This document shows, one piece after another, positions 6,453-11,001 of a stretch of DNA of 11,001 bases. Origin of the DNA: a bacterium (lineage in GTDB: Bacteria > Electryoneota > RPQS01); the NCBI GenBank assembly GCA_028711875.1, contig JAQTRJ010000041.1, positions 1 through 11,001 on the forward strand. The letters are read 5' to 3'. A model generated the notes under the pieces. That model had not been told where the DNA came from, ran no database searches, and saw nothing but the letters and a program-made list of their open reading frames with translations. The position numbers and the translations under genes were made by a program. How positions within the stretch are numbered: position 1 is the stretch's first letter; each line of letters opens with the position of its first letter.

Positions 6453-8035
6453 GCCGTCCGTCCGCAGGAACAGCTATGGGAATCCTCTCCTTCGTCCTCG
6501 TCCCCGTGCTCCAGAGAAGCGAACGCCTCGGGTAGCGTGGCAATGACGTCGGCGGCGACGAGCGCGGCCTCGCTGAGTTCGTCCGCGGCGATATCCGCGG
6601 CGCGGCCGTGCAGATAGGCTCCCACCCACGCGGCGGAGTGCGGATCAAGCCCCTGCGCGAGAAAGCCCGCGATCATGCCGGTCAGCACGTCCCCCGTACC
6701 GGCCGTGGCCAGACCGGGATTGCCGGTCGGATTGATCACGCCCAAACCGGGCGGATCGAAACAGATGGTGGGCGCGCCTTTCAAGACGACGACGATTTCG
6801 CGCTCGGAAGCAAGGGATCGGGCGGCCTCGGCGCGGGCGAAGAAATCCTCGTGTTTTTTCCCCGTGAGACGGTCGAATTCGCCGGGGTGGGGAGTGAGAA
6901 TGGTTCCTGCGGGAACGCTGTCTTGCAAGTTGTGCTGTGCTATCAGGTTGAGACCGTCGGCATCCACCACGAGCGGCCGTTCCGTCTCTTTAAGTAACGC
7001 GGCAACGAAGCGGGCGGTTTCCTTGTCCGTGCCGAGACCGGGACCGAGCGCGACGGCGTCGGCCCATTCGAGATGCGGCTTGAGCACTTCGATGGCCGAA
7101 GAGGCAATCGTTCCGGCGGGAGTTTCGGGCAGGCCGATGGTCATGAGTTCGGCGCGGAAAGCGGCGACTTCGGAGCGAATGCTCTCGGGAGTGGCGATTT
7201 TCACAAGACCCACACCCGTGCGCAGCGCCGCAAGACCGGAGAGGCGAGCGGCTCCGCTCAGGCCGCGCGATCCGGCGATCACGAGCAGATTTCCGAACAC
7301 GCCCTTGTGCGCTTCGCGCGGACGGAGCGGCAGGAGCGCGAGCACGTCCTCATCTTCGGGCAGCGCGAACGGAGCCTCGGCCAGAATATCTTCGCGCTCG
7401 GGAATCGAGATCGGCGCGACGATCAGATCGCCCGCATAGTCGCGGCCGGGCGGAAGCAGCAGTCCGCACTTGCCGCACTGGAACGTCACGGTCACGTCGG
7501 CCAGCACGGCTTCGCCCGCGATGCGGCCAGTGGACGCATCCATGCCCGACGGCACGTCCACCGCGACCACCATGCCGTTGCTGTCGTTGATCGAGCGAAT
7601 CGCGTCGAGATATACGTCTTCCGGAGCACGCGAGGCTCCGGTGCCGAACAGCGCGTCCACGATGACGTCATAGTCATCGAGTGTGATCCCGTCTTCCGCC
7701 TCCCACGGCATGGGCTGGAGATCGAGCGCTTTCAGGAGAAGGTAATTCGTCAGCGCGTCGTCTTTGAGCGCGGCTTCGTCGCCGAGCAGAAAGACGTCCA
7801 CGTCGGCCCCGCGCAGGTGGAGCTGGCGGGCGATCGCGAAGCCGTCGCCGCCGTTGTTGCCCGGTCCGCACAGGACGGCCACGCTGAGAAACTCGACGTC
7901 GCCCGCGCGTTCCTCGATGGCGTCCACCACCGAGCGGGCGGCATTTTCCATGAGCACGATGCCGGGAATGCCGATTTCGTCAATCGCGTGCGCGTCGAGC
8001 GCGCGCATCTGGTCGGAAGTGAGGAGAGGAATCAT
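6449..8035 (-). CDS. nnr: Bifunctional NAD(P)HX epimerase / ADP-dependent NAD(P)HX dehydratase
   Basis: The product is 528 residues and repairs hydrated NADH/NADPH in the cytoplasm. The N-terminal domain (about 1-215, YjeF_N) epimerises R-NAD(P)HX: GPGNNGGDG at 57-65, VDALFGTG at 126-133, VDVPSGMD at 159-166. The C-terminal ribokinase-like domain (about 225-505) dehydrates S-NAD(P)HX using ADP: KGVFGNLLVIAGS at 244-256, GPGLG at 331-335, DADGLNLI at 358-365, PHPGE at 382-386, LKG at 418-420, and NPGLATAGTGD at 439-449 with the likely catalytic Asp449. A short acidic tail ending in SHSCSCGRTA is unusual and might bind a metal. ATG 8035 has no Shine-Dalgarno site; a heptad array ends two bases upstream. 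The VanZ gene overlaps its stop. acpS, a frequent neighbour of nnr, lies about 1 kb upstream beyond the cassette-like insert. Confidence 0.97.
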   Translation of the reverse strand: MIPLLTSDQMRALDAHAIDEIGIPGIVLMENAARSVVDAIEERAGDVEFLSVAVLCGPGNNGGDGFAIARQLHLRGADVDVFLLGDEAALKDDALTNYLLLKALDLQPMPWEAEDGITLDDYDVIVDALFGTGASRAPEDVYLDAIRSINDSNGMVVAVDVPSGMDASTGRIAGEAVLADVTVTFQCGKCGLLLPPGRDYAGDLIVAPISIPEREDILAEAPFALPEDEDVLALLPLRPREAHKGVFGNLLVIAGSRGLSGAARLSGLAALRTGVGLVKIATPESIRSEVAAFRAELMTIGLPETPAGTIASSAIEVLKPHLEWADAVALGPGLGTDKETARFVAALLKETERPLVVDADGLNLIAQHNLQDSVPAGTILTPHPGEFDRLTGKKHEDFFARAEAARSLASEREIVVVLKGAPTICFDPPGLGVINPTGNPGLATAGTGDVLTGMIAGFLAQGLDPHSAAWVGAYLHGRAADIAADELSEAALVAADVIATLPEAFASLEHGDEDEGEDSHSCSCGRTA

Positions 8036-8037
8036 GG

Positions 8038-8079
8038 GGAAAATCCGAAATCAAAAATCAGAAATTAGAAATGAGAAAT
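8038..8079 (-). repeat. Heptad array (ATTTCTN-like, 6 units), copy A
   Basis: On the minus strand there are six consecutive 7-base units: ATTTCTC, ATTTCTA, ATTTCTG, ATTTTTG, ATTTCGG, ATTTTCC. The last ends two bases before the nnr ATG. It is an inverted counterpart of the array at 9049-9090; 8045-8080 matches the reverse complement of 9055-9090 at 32 of 36 positions by hand count. It makes up the whole leader of nnr, replacing a ribosome site; an AT-rich unstructured leader may still bind ribosomes. Confidence 0.75.
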
Positions 8080-8176
8080 TGGAAAGAAATCTTAGGTTTG
8101 CAGAGGCGGTTGTCCTCGCTTTTTTTCGCCGAGCCGTGCGTCCTCGCGTGGCCGGAACATTGCCGACATCATGTAG

Positions 8177-8420
8177 GGGCACGACATGTCGTGCCCGTTT
8201 CGTAGCCGCGCACGGCCGTAAGGCACTACATGTTCCCTCTATTAGCGGGCACGGCATGCCGTGACCCTACTGGCAAACTGCCGTTTGCAGCTAAGGAATT
8301 CGAGCGGGCGGGTTGCGCGAGTACGTTTAACCCGCCCCTACCGAACACACTGCCGTGTGAAACTACCACCGGACACAGCAAGCTGTGTCGCTACCGACGG
8401 GCGATGCCATCAGGCCCTAC
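8177..8420. repeat. String of unlike hairpins, most followed by CTAC(C)
   Basis: Hairpins or palindromes lie one after another: 8177-8196 (perfect 20-base palindrome GGGCACGACATGTCGTGCCC), 8247-8267, 8273-8288 (GCAAAC/GTTTGC), 8306-8337 (GGGCGGGTT/AACCCGCCC), 8346-8359 (CACAC/GTGTG), 8372-8389 (GACACAG/CTGTGTC) and 8399-8417 (GGGC/GCCC with GAT/ATC inside). The stems differ in sequence, but most are followed by CTAC or CTACC, and several have a TGCC or CAAG loop. They resemble REP-like intergenic palindromes. No T-tracts follow. Confidence 0.7.
8346..8420. repeat. 75-bp direct repeat, copy 1
   Basis: Matches 8930-9004 at 72 of 75 positions. It contains three hairpin-CTAC units and lies just after the 3' end of the 8439-8900 gene; the other copy is just upstream of its start, so the pair frames that gene. 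Confidence 0.85.
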
Positions 8421-8438
8421 TGGAAAACAGGCGTCCAT

Positions 8439-8900
8439 TCAGTCCGATATCGTAGCCGTGCGGGCGAGGTGTTCGAGTTCGAGCCGAGCCTTGTCGAATT
8501 CTTGCCAAGCTGACGAGTCAGCCGGGTGACACTTCAGGTTCAGGAACTGATACTCGAGGCGCTGCTGTGCGAGCAGGACGCGCAGATCCAGCAGGTAATT
8601 GTGCAGAGTGAACGCCACGATATCGAAATGGTTATTGAGAACGGCGGTGTCCGCGGCCAAATCCGCCTCGGCGATTTTCAGGTGATCGAGCGCCGCCTGA
8701 GCCTGATTGCCGAGTTCGGCGAACGATGCACTCGTGTCAATCGGCACGGCGAATTCGGGAATCTCGTGCTCGTGTGCCTGAATATCCGCGATTCTCGCCC
8801 AACAGGCATTCATCAGGCTGTCGAGGTCGGGAGCTTGAGCGAAGACTCCCGAAACGCGCGACAGGATAATCAGAATCACCGTCAGAATGGCGCGACGCAT
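8439..8900 (-). CDS. Small exported helical protein of unknown function
   Basis: Starts at ATG 8900 with AGGGGA about seven bases upstream; the product is 153 residues. A signal peptide covers about 1-21 (RRAILTVILIILSRVSGVFA). The mature part is almost all predicted helix with heptad-like hydrophobic spacing (about 58-120 and 130-150) and many Asp/Glu/His, consistent with a periplasmic helical bundle. Two Cys (33, 124) are present. I do not recognise the family. It lies between two 75-bp direct repeats and inside inverted heptad arrays, separating acpS from nnr, so it may be cargo of a mobile or recombining segment; no transposase or integrase is visible. Composition looks protein-like and not degenerate. 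Confidence 0.75.
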   Translation of the reverse strand: MRRAILTVILIILSRVSGVFAQAPDLDSLMNACWARIADIQAHEHEIPEFAVPIDTSASFAELGNQAQAALDHLKIAEADLAADTAVLNNHFDIVAFTLHNYLLDLRVLLAQQRLEYQFLNLKCHPADSSAWQEFDKARLELEHLARTATISD

Positions 8901-8929
8901 GGTTTTCCCCTACCCTTTCGGATAAAACA

Positions 8930-9004
8930 CACACTGCCATGTGAAACTACCACCGGACACAGCAAGCTGTGTCGCTACCGACGGGCGATGCAATCAGCCC
9001 CTAC
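8930..9004. repeat. 75-bp direct repeat, copy 2
   Basis: Second copy of the repeat at 8346-8420, differing at three positions (G to A, C to A, G to C). One change (GCCGTGTG to GCCATGTG) weakens the first hairpin. A further unit, AGCGC/GCGCT at 9010-9030 followed by CTAC's tail (TAC), comes directly after. Confidence 0.85.
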
Positions 9005-9048
9005 AAAAGAGCGCACGGCTGAGAGGCGCTACAAAGACAAATTTTCTC

Positions 9049-9090
9049 ATTTCTAATTTCTCATTTCCAATTTCTGATTTTTAATTTTCG
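9049..9090 (+). repeat. Heptad array (ATTTCTN-like, 6 units), copy B
   Basis: Six consecutive units: ATTTCTA, ATTTCTC, ATTTCCA, ATTTCTG, ATTTTTA, ATTTTCG. It is inverted with respect to copy A at 8038-8079. It overlaps the end of acpS and supplies its last codons and TAA stop (9081-9083). Confidence 0.75.
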
Positions 9091-9479
9091 TCATCGTCGC
9101 CGGGGTAGATCATGACCATGGCGGCGGCGGTGGTGCGGGTGTGGGACAGGCTGAGAGCAACGTGCATGGGATAATGAGAGTACGGACCGTGAATCAGGAT
9201 ATGGGGAGCTTTGCGCTCGCCGACGATCACTTCCACGTCCTGAAACGTGAGAAATTCACCGATGCCCACGCCGAGGGCCTTGGCCACCGCTTCTTTCGCG
9301 GCCCAGCGCGCGGCCAGGCATTCCTCGGGTTTGATGCGGCGCAGACACTCGGCGCGCTCGATCTCTGTGAAGATGCGGTTCAGGAACACCTCATCGTCGA
9401 GCATGAGCCGGATACGCTCGACCTCGATGAGGTCTATGCCGACCGAAGGAAGTATCGGCTTGGGGGGAATGGGAGTCAT
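9081..9479 (-). CDS. acpS: Holo-[acyl-carrier-protein] synthase
   Basis: The product is 132 residues. It transfers 4'-phosphopantetheine from CoA to apo-acyl carrier protein in the cytoplasm, needed for fatty acid synthesis. Motifs: VGIDLIEVERI at 13-23 with the metal-binding Asp16, ECLAARWAAKEAVAKALG at 53-70 with the conserved WAAKE core, and LSHTRTTAAAMV at 111-122. ATG 9479 is the only sensible start before the conserved motif; the longer open frame to 9617 runs antisense-like into the neighbour's 3' end and is not used. No Shine-Dalgarno site is visible; instead a 9-bp hairpin (9487-9508) ends seven bases before the ATG. The final residues GDDDEN and the stop overlap the heptad array. 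It follows the beta-helix gene by 44 bases. Confidence 0.96.
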   Translation of the reverse strand: MTPIPPKPILPSVGIDLIEVERIRLMLDDEVFLNRIFTEIERAECLRRIKPEECLAARWAAKEAVAKALGVGIGEFLTFQDVEVIVGERKAPHILIHGPYSHYPMHVALSLSHTRTTAAAMVMIYPGDDDEN

Positions 9480-9486
9480 GAAAGAT

Positions 9487-9508
9487 GCGGCACGCCGGAG
9501 CGTGCCGC
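9487..9508 (-). terminator. Hairpin between the beta-helix gene and acpS
   Basis: GCGGCACGC pairs perfectly with GCGTGCCGC over a four-base loop (9 bp), 15 bases after the stop of the beta-helix gene. The minus-strand sequence after it is ATCTTTC, a poor T-tract, then the acpS ATG. It may be a weak terminator or a structure controlling acpS translation. Confidence 0.5.
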
Positions 9509-9523
9509 CCAGTAGGCGAATAG

Positions 9524-11001
9524 TTATTTCAGCAGCAGCAGCTTCTGGACGTGACGCTGGCCGGCGGTTTCGAGCACGGCGAAATACGTTCCGGCGGGCG
9601 CGGCCGTCGCGTGCCATGGCATCGTGTAATGTCCGGCGGTCAGGCGGCCGCTGGCCAGCACAGCGGTTTCGCGTCCGAGCAGATCGAACACGCGCAGGGA
9701 CACGAATCCCGCGCGTGCCAGTTCGAATTCGAGCGTCGTGGCGGGATTGAAGGGATTGGGATAGGCCGGAAGCAGCGCTGCCGATTGGGGAAACTCAGGC
9801 CGCGCAGCGCCGGCGTTCAGCGGTTCGTAGCGGAACGCTCCCAGATCGGGCAGCGAGCCGTCGGGATCGGGCGGCGTCATTGGATCTCCCGCATTGATGC
9901 AGGGCGAATTGGGAGTGAGTTCCACGCCGGTCTGCGAGCTGTCGTCGAAGAGAGGATCGAGCACGATATTGTAATAGGCGTCGCAGGAATCGCCGTTGAC
10001 GTTGCTGTGCACGGCGATTCCGATGTTCGCGGGGGTTTGCGGTCCGGTGCAATTGCCGCCCTGATTTTCGAAGAAGCAATTATAGCGCGCCACGGCTCCC
10101 GGCACCGGGAAGTGCACACCGCCGCCGCTCGTCTGCCGGGCGACGATGGAATTTTTCAGCCGGAGCGAACCACCGCCGTAAATGGCCCCGCCGGTGGAGT
10201 CCGCGTTGTTCACGAACGTACAGTGGGAAATGTCCTGCGAACCGCTCTGCAGAGCCAACGCTCCGCCGGGTCCCTCCCCGCCGTTGCGGGCGGCGGCATT
10301 GGCGTAGAAGAAACAATCTTCGATGATCGAATTCGTGCTGAGGCGAGCGTCAATCGCTCCGCCGCCGAGGGAATGGTTGCTCAAAAACCGGCAGCGGCGG
10401 ACGGTAAGCGTGGCATAGGAGGTGAACGCGGCGCCGCCGTACACGCCCGCTTCGTTCTTGACCAGAATGCAATCCTCGAGCAACACGGTGGATTGGTCCG
10501 CGGTCAGCACACCGCCGTAGAGAGCGATATTTTTCTGAAACCGGGATTCGCGGGCGGTCAGCGTACAATTATCGCGCAGGCAGATCGCTCCGCCGCTCCC
10601 GATTTCGGAGCCGTTTTCGAAGAGTTCGCAGCGGTTCAGGGTGATCTGGCTGCCGTTGCGGGCATAGACGGCATGACCCGATCCTTCCGTGCAACCGTGA
10701 ATCGTGCAGTCGTCGAGTTCCACAGTGGCTCGTTCCAGAAACAGACCGCCGCCCAGACCGTACTCCTCCTGCCCTGTAGCCTGCCCGTACTCGATCGTGC
10801 AATAGGACAGGGTCGAAAGGCCCTGACTGCCGGTGAAGCGGATGCCGCCCCAGCCTTCGGGATTCGTTTCGGGATCGGTGGTGAAGCGAGTGTTATGGCC
10901 GGGAGCGCCGGCGACATCGAGGACTCCGGAAACGTACAGACGGAAGGGACCGGCGAACACGATCTCGACTCCCGGTCCGACGTGGAGCGTATCGCGACCG
11001 G
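9524..11001 (-). CDS. Right-handed beta-helix surface protein with T9SS sorting tail (5' end beyond window)
   Basis: The frame is open at the right edge, so the signal peptide and N-terminus are not seen; about 491 residues are visible. The first visible part (TLHVGPGVEIVFAGPFRLYV) is typical of the strand that caps such helices. About ten parallel beta-helix turns follow, with repeating GGA(I/L/A)-hydrophobic and C-x-[FIL]-x-x-N patterns, as in GGAIYGGGSLRLKNSI and CTFVNN, close to the polymorphic outer membrane protein repeat style. A segment with DPLFDDSSQ and SPCINAGDP precedes the tail, as is common in these proteins. The C-terminal 80 or so residues are a T9SS type A sorting domain (YPNPFNPATTLEFEL, VSLRVFDLLGRETAVL, PAGTYFAVLE, QKLLLLK). 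It is probably a cell-surface protein that may bind or act on polysaccharide or mediate adhesion; no catalytic motif is evident. acpS follows. Confidence 0.92.
   Translation of the reverse strand, partial: GRDTLHVGPGVEIVFAGPFRLYVSGVLDVAGAPGHNTRFTTDPETNPEGWGGIRFTGSQGLSTLSYCTIEYGQATGQEEYGLGGGLFLERATVELDDCTIHGCTEGSGHAVYARNGSQITLNRCELFENGSEIGSGGAICLRDNCTLTARESRFQKNIALYGGVLTADQSTVLLEDCILVKNEAGVYGGAAFTSYATLTVRRCRFLSNHSLGGGAIDARLSTNSIIEDCFFYANAAARNGGEGPGGALALQSGSQDISHCTFVNNADSTGGAIYGGGSLRLKNSIVARQTSGGGVHFPVPGAVARYNCFFENQGGNCTGPQTPANIGIAVHSNVNGDSCDAYYNIVLDPLFDDSSQTGVELTPNSPCINAGDPMTPPDPDGSLPDLGAFRYEPLNAGAARPEFPQSAALLPAYPNPFNPATTLEFELARAGFVSLRVFDLLGRETAVLASGRLTAGHYTMPWHATAAPAGTYFAVLETAGQRHVQKLLLLK

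Larger units (their letters stand above)
8080..8438. other. Gene-free stretch within the cassette
   Basis: About 360 bases without a gene. The right two thirds is the hairpin array at 8177-8420; the rest is spacer with no feature I recognise. Confidence 0.5.

Noticed and set aside
8177..9004. CRISPR array
   Set aside because: The hairpins differ in sequence, repeats are not regularly spaced, and no cas genes are present.

Overview
The window is one tightly packed stretch in which every gene I can support lies on the minus strand. Long plus-strand reading frames are antisense shadows. Two proteins end in type IX secretion (Por) sorting domains of the PNPFNP type, several others are secreted, most starts have good GGAGG-type ribosome sites, and GC is moderately high. 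This points to a member of the wider FCB (Fibrobacterota-Chlorobiota-Bacteroidota) group of uncultured lineages rather than a typical Bacteroidota, which rarely use Shine-Dalgarno sites. The assignment is inference.

In transcription order (high to low coordinates): a right-handed beta-helix surface protein with a T9SS tail (9524 to the right edge, 5' end missing); acpS (9081-9479); a cassette-like segment (8036-9080) with a small exported helical protein (8439-8900) flanked by a 75-bp direct repeat, strings of hairpins and inverted heptanucleotide arrays; nnr, the bifunctional NAD(P)HX epimerase/dehydratase (6449-8035), overlapping a VanZ-family membrane protein (6030-6452); ssb (5516-5956, TTG start); a non-coding leader with a good sigma70-type promoter (5105-5515); an exported two-repeat protein (4265-5101); a Cys-rich T9SS cargo protein (2882-4201); a small exported protein with a DxDxDG loop (2143-2682); and two tandem lipoproteins related to 5'-nucleotidase/metallophosphatases (859-1938, and 790 to the left edge).

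The most striking observation is in that tandem pair. The upstream copy has an in-frame TGA at codon 49, exactly where its neighbour has a Cys (C-G-C versus C-G-TGA). The two proteins align without gaps on both sides of it. The TGA is followed at +13 bases by a two-part hairpin with a GGU apical loop and a U-containing 5' bulge, the architecture of a bacterial SECIS element. TGA is an ordinary stop elsewhere here (ssb ends ..DLPF-TGA; nnr ends in TGA), so global recoding is excluded. I read 859-1938 as one selenoprotein gene that automated calling would split in two. Both copies have lost the usual metallophosphatase metal-binding residues but keep C47-x-C/U49 and C90-x3-C94, suggesting the fold has been turned into a lipid-anchored redox or metal-binding thiol/selenol protein. 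No Sec machinery gene is in the window, so this rests on sequence only.

The second notable structure is the cassette between acpS and nnr, two genes often adjacent in bacteria. It is bounded by inverted heptad arrays that touch the acpS stop and the nnr start, and it carries many unlike hairpins each followed by a CTAC(C) box.
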